From positions 60,369,249-60,433,248 of the forward strand of contig NC_088295.1 of NCBI RefSeq assembly GCF_032854445.1: a DNA stretch of 64,000 nucleotides, written 5' to 3'. The stretch is from Liolophura sinensis. Taxonomy: Eukaryota; Mollusca; Polyplacophora; Chitonida; Chitonidae. The translations under genes were made by a program, and so were the position numbers. This document shows positions 55,498-64,000 of this stretch, in pieces. Numbering within the stretch: the stretch's first letter is position 1; each line of letters opens with the position of its first letter. Under the pieces are notes generated by a model. That model saw only the letters and a program-made list of their open reading frames with translations. It did no database searches and was not told the origin of the DNA.

Positions 55498-55750
55498 GGA
55501 CTCCTTGGCTTAGTTGGCTAGCCCACTAGCGCAGCATAATGACCAAGGAACCTCTCACCAATGCGGTCGCTGTGAGTTCGAGTCCTCCTCTTCGGCCATA
55601 CGTGGGAGGTCAGCAGCAACCCTCAGAAGGTTGTGGGTTTCCCCCGGGCTCTGCCCGGTTTCTTCCCACCATAATGCTGGCCACTGTGGTATAAATGAAA
55701 TATTCTTGAGTAAGGCGTGGAACACCAATAAACTGAATCAAATAAATAAA
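55498..55750 (+). mobile_element. SINE-1, near full length (copy D)
   Basis: Same insertion as 47745: CTTAGTTGGCTAGCCCACTA, GTCGCTGTGAGTTCGAGTCC and AAATGAAATATTCTTGAGTA. It is preceded by a C homopolymer of about 17 at 55461. Confidence 0.9.
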
Positions 55751-56273
55751 ACCCGCTACCAATTCAACAAGACCCCAGTGGCCATGCCAGTACCTAAAAC
55801 ATCCAATCCAGGGAGGGCCCTTCATGTAAGAAAGTAAAATATCATTTGGTATGACGTAAAACACCAATCAAATAAATAACATTTTATTCGCCGGTCAAAA
55901 GCACTGAAGAAGATTTCCTCCAAGCCCAGTTTCCTTCAACCTTCATGCCGGCCGCTGTTTATAGGTGAAATATTCTTTAGTATGTCACCAATAAAACACC
56001 AATGAAATCAATGAAATAAATAAAAGAGGAAAAGAACAAAACAAACATGGTAGTGGGAATATTGACAGAAATTCAACCATTTTGAAACTTGCACACAGAA
56101 TATATAATGTATTAACAGTTTGTGAAATAATTAGCTTTGCCTGCATACATTGATAATTAGTTTCCTTTGAGAGAAAGTGTTGCATATTAGGTATAAGTGA
56201 TAAAGACATAATTGCATAAAATGGTTGTTTTGCGGTTTTAATATTGTATTCAAGAGTACGATGTCGCTTCAAA

Positions 56274-56829
56274 TCAATATCCGCCACCTGGTGAAACCCC
56301 AATGTTTTCATGGTCATCTTCGTTACTATGGCTGTCATCTGAGTTTCTACTTTCCCCGCCTCCACCAAAACCACCGCCCCCACCTACTGGTGGGACACCA
56401 ATGTTTCTGTGATCATATGAATCAATGCCGCTGTCTTCACAATTGCTACTTTCCCCGCCTCCGCCAAAACCACTGCCACCATCACTGAAATGGCTATCGG
56501 AGTCATCACGCTGATTCGTCACCTCTTCCACCACCATCAAAACCACCGCCTCCCACCACTTCCACCTCCACCTCCACCTCCACCTCCACCGCACTCGCCT
56601 CCGCCTCCATCTACACCTCTCTAACGTTGACGTCCACTCCAATACCAGCCTCCACGTCCATTTCCCCCGGTTCCACCTCCATCTGCCCAGACTCCGTCTC
56701 CACCTCCCCCGCCTCCACCTACAACATCACGCCTGAGTAGGTGGGCCTCGATTGAGACGGAAATGCACAGCAGCACAACACACAGCAGGAGAAGACATGC
56801 CCTCATCTTGTTGAGATGTTCAGTCTGTT
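56274..56829 (-). pseudogene. Family-2 gene D: signal + Gly-rich frame, acidic tail out of phase
   Basis: ATG is at 56806 in an exon starting at 56829. The first frame has signal MRACLLLLCVVLLCISVSIE, AHLLRRDVVGGGGGGGDGVW, ADGGGTGGNGRGGWYWSGRQ and R, then TAG at 56621-56623, giving 61 residues. One ADGGGDGVWAHGGG unit is missing relative to copy E. The acidic tail ends at 56274 in another phase: DDSDSHFSDGGSGFGGGGES, DIDS/GIDSYDHRN and IGVPPVGGGGGFGGGGESRN, then SHSNEDDHENIGVSPGGGY. The polyglycine stretch before the tail differs in length from copy C, but the relative phase problem persists. Its promoter and splice sites are intact. It could be translated as the short form only, or be recently dead. 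Confidence 0.6.
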
Positions 56830-57877
56830 CTGAAGGCAAAAATATTTCCTTATGACCTCCCTATTTTGTCATGCGTCACAACTACTTAAAAGGAAAGCCC
56901 CCAAATGAAGTCAACATCTGTTCAAATGCCATTAAAAGTTGTGTGATGTCATAAGCAAAATACACCACAGTTAAACATTACCATCTGACAATCTACAATT
57001 TGACGGCATTCAGTTCAGCGAAAACAAGAATCAAAAACAAGTAAAAAGTATTTTGAGATACAGTTGTTGATGATATTTTTTACTGATGTTTACTTAATTT
57101 ATTTACCGTTTATGTGTAAACACACACTTAGCGAAGAAGTAATGATTTTTATTACATTGGACAATAATGCTCAGTGAACACTACGTATTCATTTCACAAA
57201 TGATTTTTCGTCGATGATCTGCTATAAACACTGAGATTAAAAGAAAAAGAAAATAGCATTTTCTCAACACACCAGCTAAAGTGGCAATGCTAACAATGCA
57301 GGAAAGGTTGCACCATATGATTCATTTGCAAAAGGCATCTTTGTTCAGTCATAGTTAAGCCACGGAGGATTAGTTCTTAGAAGAGCAGTTTAGTAAAATT
57401 GACAAAAACATGATATAAAGATTTAAACAGTTGGAGAATACCCCGCTCTGTTCCTTGAACCTTGGTGACAGTTCGAGATTCGCCCACTATCTCTGTTCCT
57501 TGAACCTTGGGGACAATAAGCCGCCGACGGCATTAGTCGTAGCTTGTTTTTCACCAATATATATATTGCAAAAGTCCGTCATTAATTTGCTGTTGGTTTA
57601 CCCTGAGGAATTTGGTTTTCACCATCCACTAAACTGACCAAAATCGTACAGGTAAAAATTCTAGAGAATGAAGTTAAACAAAAATCAAATAACCACTCTA
57701 CTAGTCTTCTCTCGTGAAGATGCGTACCCATATCCTATTTAACTTGGACTGAATTCTGAAATGTTTGTAATTATTTAATAAAACCTCTACCAAAGCATTA
57801 CTGCAATCACAAAAAATGGCATAGGTGTAATAATCAAACTACAAACAGATATTCAAACAATTGTAACTAGAACTTAC

Positions 57878-57970
57878 TTCAGCTGAGGTTCCAGACACAA
57901 ACAGTAAATCTTGTCAGTTTTGCTCGCAACTGTAAAAGCGCCCAAGATATATAAGCGCATCCAGGGTCGT
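57878..57970 (-). promoter_or_regulatory. Promoter and non-coding exon 1 of family-2 gene D
   Basis: TATATAT at 57953-57947 on the minus strand within GATGCGCTTATATATCTTGG. Exon 1 ends CAGCTGAA, with donor GTAAGTTC at 57877 and an intron of about 1.05 kb to 56830. Confidence 0.7.
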
Positions 57971-58689
57971 AAGGAGGGATATCATGTAACAGTCACGTGT
58001 TTTGGAAACTGAATACTTGAGAAGTGGCCGCGAAATTGACTTCACGTCACGGCGCTTAAGAGAATATTTCCAAACGATGGGTCGCATATTCTTATTTTAG
58101 TCCGAGGATTGGATTGATTGGGTGCCAAACATTCAACACAAAAATGCCTTGAAATTTTCGACCCATGGAAAGGTTACATATATATTTTTCTCAAGTATCC
58201 AGACACACTTTCGACGTTCTTTACCGTCTTTAAAAGGGTGTACGCCTCATTTATTTTTACAAGTATGTATCCCATGCCATAAATCGCCTTTCAATTGTGG
58301 TTGAGCCGTAAATCATGTTTCTGGCTGCCATCAAGTTTCTTGTCGGTTATCAGGTTTCTGGCTGCTCCGATCGGGTTGCAGCAGGGTCGGCTTTATTCCT
58401 TTTTTTTGTTTGTTTGTTTGTTTGCTGTTGTTATGTTTTTGCCACTATCAGCCTTGTCCTTCAGTATACATATATTTTTTTTAAATTTCTTTTATTGGGG
58501 AGTTACATGTTCGCCATACTTAAATATAGTTCACATAAATGACAACAGCGTCTATGAAAACGTTCCTCGCCACCGTTAATGTGGAATTTTATACACCGTT
58601 AGAAAGAATCCGTGTTTTTTAGAGATGAACTCTTACATATGCTGATCTGTCAGCCACTGAATCGAGCACGCTTTATTCTTCAGTTATCT

Positions 58690-58850
58690 CGCTTTATTTA
58701 TTTATTTATTTATTTGATTGATGTTTTACACCGTACTCAAGAATATTTCACTTGGCGGTCAGTGTTATGGTGGGAGGAAACCGGGTAGAGCTCGGGGGAA
58801 ACCCACGACCATCCTCAGGCTGTGCCAGTCCTTCCCTCGTAGTGTCACGT
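58690..58850 (-). mobile_element. Partial SINE-1 (copy D)
   Basis: Identical layout to 51120-51285, with one TTTA unit fewer. Confidence 0.85.
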
Positions 58851-59086
58851 TTCAGTTAAAATAAAATAAGTCATTGTTTGGTGTTCAAATACGACAAGAA
58901 GACGTACATTTTTTGGAAAGAAACTTGCAAATAAATATATTAACGGCAGGAAGCATTTACTATTTACACTCAAAAATCAATTTTAACAGAAATACTGGTG
59001 TCTGAGTATTGCTTGAATGCATTCTATTATTATGACACACTACTCTGTCATATTCAGCATAACATCCTGTTAGTCTAATGGAATCT

Positions 59087-59288
59087 TTACTTATTTATTT
59101 ATTTGATTGGTGTTTTTCCCCGTACTCAAGAATATTTCACTTATACGACGGCGGCCAGCATTATGGTCGGAGTAAACCGGGCAGAGCCCGGATAAAACCC
59201 ACGACTATCCGCTGGCTGCCGACAGACCTTCCCACTTACGGCCGGGGAGGAAGCCAGCATGAGCTGGGCTTGAACTCACAGCGACTAA
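59087..59288 (-). mobile_element. Partial SINE-1 (copy D)
   Basis: Identical layout to 51520-51720, including the CCCCGTACTC change and the head truncation before GCGACTAATGCAATC. Confidence 0.85.
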
Positions 59289-60704
59289 TGCAATCTTAAT
59301 GTTGAATCAATAGAATATGTCTTTTATATTTAACAGAACAATCCGCTGCCATAGCAAAATACATATGATATCACTCAGACAACAGACTTTCTGTTAAGAT
59401 TAACAGATTAATTTTTTTGAGTGTACATGTAAATGCCGCTTATGTAATTCTCCTAAAGCCTGCGGACATTTAAGCCATAACCCGTCTGTATACTGTGTAT
59501 AGCCTATGTCTTAATACGATGTCTCTCGCCCTTTATTTTGTCTCTCCCTGGAAGTTTCTGATAACGACAGGTAGATGATTACATGTTTGTCAGACCTGGG
59601 GTATCCTGTGTTGTAAACAGGTAGAAATACCGGCACATATACCTGTTCCTATATTTTTATAAATTGCTAGACATTATTCACCGTCTTCAGCCGTGTCAAC
59701 AAGCTTGCCAGAGTTATTCCCTCTGAAGCTCACAGTCACAAGCAGTATTGCTGATTCTGATGGAATATTTGATGATTTTGACTGTATATTTGTGAATAAA
59801 TGGATTTAATTGTTTGGTGTATGAACTAAAACAATTCATTGTAATAAGTCGTAAGACTTCTCTGAGAGTTATACTGGAACAATATAGACTGGGAATCTAT
59901 GTCGTTTTATAAATAGAATTACATCATTGAATGAATCATTGCATTATTGAGAGTAAATCCATATTTCTGTAGTGCTGTCTCCAAATACCCGAGGTAAATA
60001 TCGGTCTCATACGTTACCAAAAGACTATTTACCTGGGAGTCGATAAACAGAGAGCAAAGCAAAGCCTATATTCTTCATGTATCAAGGTCATAAGTCTGGG
60101 TTTTTAAAAATCCACTGCATTACAAAGGTTACACCACTGAAGCGATTCAGCTATGCATCGGTTTTCTGCAATAAATGGGTGGGTCTTAGCAGGGTAAATT
60201 CGTTATATGGTTACTTAGTGATAGGATATGGAAATATATGGTGTCGGTAATCTTCATATTTACTGACGACATATATTTGCGTATCCTGTCACTGGGTAAC
60301 CATGTAGCTAATATTACCCTCCTGTGACCCACTTAACCATCATAATTATATGCAACGATAGCCGGCCCAGCCCAATACGCATGCCCACCAAAAAGCCGAT
60401 AAGCTATATAGCTTGTTTATTGAGTTAACACGATAATGGAATGTCAACAGATTCTTTCAGCTATCCACCTCACGACAGTTCAAGCGCCCGTATCCCAATA
60501 TACAAATTAGCTCCAATAAAAATTCAGTTTAATTCAATATGTTGTTAAAATTAGTGAAATATATATATTTACAAACCTATGCATGTGCCTAATGTGTCGC
60601 ATGGTTTAGTTAAGGTGTATGTTATTATTCACAAAAGGGATACAGAATCGACGCTGATTGGCTGACAATGGAGATTTGCTTGGTTAAACCACGCACGCTT
60701 GGTC

Positions 60705-60960
60705 ATGCTTGAATGAGTGAGTGCATAAGGTTTAACGTCGAACTTAACAGTTTTTCTCTCACATGAGGAAGAAGGGGTTCTTAAAGTGCATGTAGGTGCA
60801 ATGTGCCTTCTAGTTGTAGGATGGATTTCCACCGCTCTTTTATCTAACGATGCTTCACGGAGAAGACTTAACAAAGGCAAGTAAACTGCCTTACCTGAGC
60901 TAATATACTGATACGAGTCAACCAGCCGTTGCACACTATTTAATGCTGAACACACAAGCT
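60705..60960 (-). mobile_element. SINE-3 copy
   Basis: GAATGAGTGAGTGCATAAGG, TTTAACGTCGAACTTAACAG, AGGATGGATTTCCACCGCTC and AACCAGCCGTTGCACACTAT. It is the inverted counterpart of 38025-38260. Confidence 0.8.
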
Positions 60961-60974
60961 CTTAGGTGTGACTA

Positions 60975-61545
60975 AAATTTCTGACTATAACAACTGTGTC
61001 AAAGTGCAAAGAGAAATCAATGGCGTGTGAAACTACTAGCGGTAAATATGACAATAATGTTACAGATGGCAGTTCCCAAGTTATGCGAAATCTCATTTTC
61101 AATAACATCGAAATGGAAAAAGCGTTAAAAAATACCATAAATTATGGGTTTTTTAAACTGATAAATCTGTCCCGAGGCTAACAATTTATTCTAAATTTTA
61201 GATCAAAACGCCCAGGGATAAGGTTATATATATATTTTTCTCAAGTATCCAGACACACTTGCGACGTTCTTTACCGTCTTTAAAAGGGTGTACGCCTCAT
61301 TTATTTTTCGAAGTATGTATCCCATGGCATAAATCGCCTTTCAATAGTGGTTGAGCTGGCAGGCTTGCAGTACATCAGGTTCCTGGCGCTTAAGAGAATA
61401 TTTCCAAACGATGGGTCGAAAACTTCAACGCATTTTTGTGTTGAATGTTTGGCACCCAACACTAGAAACAATCCAATCATCGGACTAAAAGAAAGATTAT
61501 GATCAGGTGACCCATCGTTTGGAAATATTCTCTTAAGCGCTGTGA
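60975..61545. repeat. Rearrangement junction between copies D and E with a short inverted repeat
   Basis: 60975-61220 matches 28050-27660 inverted, and 61240-61384 matches 50455-50600 directly. At 61385 the orientation flips: GCGCTTAAGAGAATATTTCC AAACGATGGGTC (61386-61417) is mirrored by GACCCATCGTTTGGAAATAT TCTCTTAAGCGC (61510-61541), with a spacer of about 90 bp. Copy E starts here. Confidence 0.75.
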
Positions 61546-61619
61546 GGTGAGGACAATTTCGTGGCCACTTCTCAAGTATTCACTTTCAAAACACGTGACT
61601 GTCACATGATATCCCTCCT

Positions 61620-61713
61620 CGCGCCCCTGGATGGGCTTATATATCTTGGGCGCTTTTACAGTTGTGAGCAAAACTGACAAGATTTTCTGCCTGTGTCTGG
61701 AACCTCAGCTGAA
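61620..61713 (+). promoter_or_regulatory. Promoter and non-coding exon 1 of family-2 gene E
   Basis: TATATAT at 61638-61644 in GGATGGGCTTATATATCTTG. Exon 1 ends GGAACCTCAGCTGAA, with donor GTAAGTTC at 61714. The acceptor TTTTTGCCTTCAG ends at 62726, giving a 1,013-bp intron. A conserved CACGTGACTGTCACATGATA upstream (about 61595) contains an E-box-like CACGTG present in all copies except the diverged 31-kb one. Confidence 0.7.
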
Positions 61714-62726
61714 GTAAGTTCTGTTTACAATTGTTTGAATATCTGTTTGTAATTTGATTATTACACCTATGCCATTTTTTGGTGATTGCAGCACTGCTTT
61801 GGTAGGATATGGAAGCGGACCTTTATGAGAGAAGACTAGTAGAGTGGTTATTTGATTTTTGTTTAACTTCATTCTCTAGAATTTTTACCTGTACGACTTT
61901 GATCAGTTTAGTGGATGGTGAAAACCAAATTCCCCAGGGTAAACCAACAGCAAATTAATGACGGACTTTTGTAATATATATACTGGTGAAAAACAAGTGG
62001 CGTTGAACGAATGAAAGTAAAACTGCGCAAACACTACGACTAATGCCGTCGGCGGCTTATTGTCCCCAAGGTTCAAGGAACAGAGATAGTGGGCGAATCT
62101 CGAACTGTCACCAAGGTTCAAGGAACAGAGCGGGGTATTCTCGAACTGTTTAAATCCTTATATCATGTTTTTGTGAATTTTACTAAACTGCTCTTCTAAG
62201 AACTAATCCTCCGTGGCTTAACTATGACCGAAGAAAGATCCCTTGTGCAAATGAATCATATGGTACCACCTTTAGTGGATTGTTAGCATTGCCACTGTAG
62301 CTGGTGTGGTGAGAAAATGCTATTTTCTTTTTCTTTGAATCTCAGTCTCTATAGCAGGTCATCGACGAAAAATCATTTGTGAAATGAATACGTAGTGTTC
62401 ACTGAACATTATCGTCCAATGTAATAAAAATCATTACTTCTTCGCTAAGTGTGTGTTTACACTTAAACGTTAAAAAAAAATTAAGTAAACATCAGTAAAA
62501 AAAATATCGTCAACAACTGTATCTCAAAATACTTTTTACTTGTGTTTGATTCTTGTTTTCGCTGAACTGAATGCCATCAAATTGTCAGATGGTAATGTTT
62601 AACTGTGGTGTATTTTGCTTATGACATCACACAACTTTTAATGGCATTTGAACAGATGTTTTGATTTTAAGTAGTTGTGACGCATGACAAAATAGGGAGG
62701 TCATAAGGAAATATTTTTGCCTTCAG

Positions 62727-63320
62727 AACAGACTGAACATCTCAACAAGATGAGGGCATGTCTTCTCCTGCTGTGTGTTGTGCTGCTGTGCATTCCCGTC
62801 TCAATCGAGGCCCACCTACTCAGGCGTGATGTTGTAGGTGGAGGCGGGGGAGGTGGAGACGGAGTCTGGGCAGATGGAGGTGGAGACGGAGTCTGGGCAC
62901 ATGGAGGTGGAACCGGGGGAAATGGACGTGGAGGCTGGTATGGGCATGGACGTCGACGTTAGAGAGGTGTAGATGGAGGCGGAGGCGAGTGCGGTGGAGG
63001 TGGAGGTGGAGGTGGAGGTGGAAGTGGAAGTGAAGGTGAAGGCGGCGGTGGTTTTGGTGGTGGTGGAAGAGGTGACAAATCAGCGTGATGACTCCGATAG
63101 CCATTTCAGTGATGGTGGCAGTGGTTTTGGTGGAGGCGAGGAAAGTAGCAATTATGAAGACAGCGACATTGATTCATATGATCACGGAAACATTGGTGTC
63201 CCACCAGTAGGTGGGGGCGGTGGTTTTGGTGGAGGCGGGGAAAGTAGAAACTCAGAAGACAGCCATAGTAACGAAGATGACCATGAAAACATTGGGGTTC
63301 CACCAGGTGGCGGATATTGA
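62727..63320 (+). pseudogene. Family-2 gene E: signal + Gly-rich frame, acidic tail out of phase
   Basis: ATG is at 62750. The first frame gives 70 residues: signal MRACLLLLCVVLLCIPVSIE, AHLLRRDVVGGGGGGGDGVW, two GGG-DGVWA.GGG repeats, GGNGRGGWYGHGRRR, then TAG at 62960-62962. The phase stays glycine-rich after the stop (VDGGGGECGGGGGGGGGGSG, then GFGGGGRGDKSA, stop). The acidic tail is in another phase up to 63320: DDSDSHFSDGGSGFGGGEES, DIDSYDHGNIGVPPVGGGGG, GGGGESRNSEDSHSNEDDHE and NIGVPPGGGY. Promoter, both splice sites and signal peptide are intact, so transcription is plausible. Options: a short functional secreted glycine-rich peptide with the tail now 3' UTR, an unseen second intron joining tail and signal, or decay. 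The tail's conserved acidic phase in three copies argues that it was coding until recently. Confidence 0.6.
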
Positions 63321-63529
63321 TTTGAAGCGACATCGTACTCTTGAATACAATATTAAAACCGCAAAACAACCAGTTTATGCAATTATGTCTTTATCACTAA
63401 TACCTAATATGCAACATTTTCTCTCAAAGGAAACTAATTATCAATGTATGCAGGCAAAGCTAATTATTTCACAAACTGTATGTTAATACAGGTACTTGGC
63501 CATTGGGGTATTGTTGAACTGGTAGCGGG

Positions 63530-63748
63530 TTTTATTTATTTGATTGGTGTCTTGCGCCGTGCTCAAGAATATTTCATTTATACCACAGCGGCCAGCATTA
63601 TGGTGGGAAGAAACCGGGAAAACCCACAAGGTTGTTGACAGACCTCCTCACGTACTTTCAGAGAGAAAGCTGGGTTCGAAATCCCAGCGACGGCATTGGT
63701 GAGAGGTTCCTTGGTCATTACGCTGCCCTAGTGGACTAACCACTAGTC
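63530..63748 (-). mobile_element. SINE-1, near full length with body deletion
   Basis: TTTGATTGGTGTCTTGCGCC, GCTCAAGAATATTTCATTTA, ACAGCGGCCAGCATTATGGT, GAGAGGTTCCTTGGTCATTA and CTAGTGGACTAACCACTAGT, next to a C homopolymer of 10. Confidence 0.85.
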
Positions 63749-63769
63749 CCCCCCCCCCCCAACGTTATA

Positions 63770-64000
63770 TTAAGTAAGTGGGGAGGGGCCATTTTTTTAC
63801 TCCGGCTATACCGGTTTCCTTCTGTTCATAAATCTAACCGCATATATAATCAGGCATATAAAAAGTGAAACGTTCTTGGTACGGCATTACACACCAATCA
63901 TGTTAAGTCAATTCACGGTAAATAAAAATTATAGTACATTTTTTCCCCGCATTGAACACACTTCAGTGTTACCCTTTATACATTTAGTGTTTTAAGGTTT
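63770..64000. repeat. AGTGTTTT-rich block, start, cut by window end
   Basis: CTCCGGCTATACCGGTTTCC, CTGTTCATAAATCTAACCGC, GGCATATAAAAAGTGAAACG and TTTAGTGTTTTAAGG match 44730-44960 directly. Confidence 0.75.

Larger units (their letters stand above)
55395..60975 (-). repeat. Duplicated segment copy D
   Basis: Tandem head-to-tail partner of copy C, at an offset of about 7.74 kb with few substitutions. It retains 490 bp (60028-60517) missing from C, which matches B (38280-38800) in inversion. It ends at about 60975, where sequence jumps to a piece homologous to 28050 in inverted orientation. Confidence 0.85.
61385..64000 (+). repeat. Duplicated segment copy E, cut by window end
   Basis: Direct orientation like A and B, but its sequence is closest to C and D: the gene and promoter match nearly base for base in inversion. 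It includes promoter 61638, gene 62750, SINE-1 63530 and the start of the AGTGTTTT block at 63780. Confidence 0.8.

Overview
This window looks like non-model animal nuclear DNA, most likely from a mollusc. It is AT-rich and intron-bearing, and full of tandem satellites and tRNA-derived SINEs. The most frequent SINE has a tail reading TATAAGTGAAATATTCTTGAGTACG, a type I know from mollusc genomes. That recognition is from memory and was not searched. I see no bacterial gene organisation, rRNA gene, CRISPR array or free-standing tRNA gene.

The only convincing genes form an expanded cluster of small secreted low-complexity proteins in two families. Family 1 has signal peptides like MKTxxILCAVFLVCLLLTSET followed by Gly/Asn/Asp repeats; its copies are at 2.6 kb, 10.8 kb and 17.2 kb (decayed). 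Family 2 has signal peptides like MRACLLLLCVVLLC followed by glycine-rich blocks and an acidic Ser/Glu/Asp tail (copies at 29.4, 43.6, 49.0, 56.8 and 62.8 kb), or by a long KPEGGDEHGDKPDG / GRGGYPRGGRRGG repeat (34.2 kb, with a 5'-truncated copy at 54 kb). The better copies share one layout: a TATA-like box, a short non-coding first exon, a GTAAG donor, an intron of 1-3 kb, a TTYAG acceptor about 25 nt before the ATG, and one coding exon. Most copies carry a stop or frameshift. The likely role is an extracellular structural product (shell matrix, adhesive, mucus), inferred from composition only.

Layout. 1-1.3 kb: 31-bp satellite. 1.4-2.9 kb: family-1 gene a. 5.1-6.7 kb: 32-bp satellite with a 96-bp higher-order unit. 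6.8-7.4 kb: possible LTR-like sequence. 7.5-8.1 kb: tandem repeat. 9.2-11.4 kb: family-1 gene b. 12-14.5 kb: 26-bp and 51-bp satellites and an SGNH-hydrolase relic. 17.2 kb: family-1 relic. 19.5-20.3 kb: non-LTR RT relic. 20.5-24 kb: GC-richer unidentified island with a 135-bp tandem array. 24-25.9 kb: gag-like ORF of an LTR retrotransposon split by a 5'-truncated non-LTR element.

From 26 to 64 kb the DNA is a mosaic of direct and inverted copies of one segment of about 5-10 kb carrying the family-2 genes. A (26.2-30.5, +) and B (34.1-45.3, +) are followed by C (47.6-54.3) and D (55.0-61.0), both inverted relative to B and tandem to each other, then E (61.4 to the window end, +). C and D are nearly identical, so some of this is recent. 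The genes appear to be amplified with their promoters and flanks, while internal repeats expand and contract and reading frames decay.
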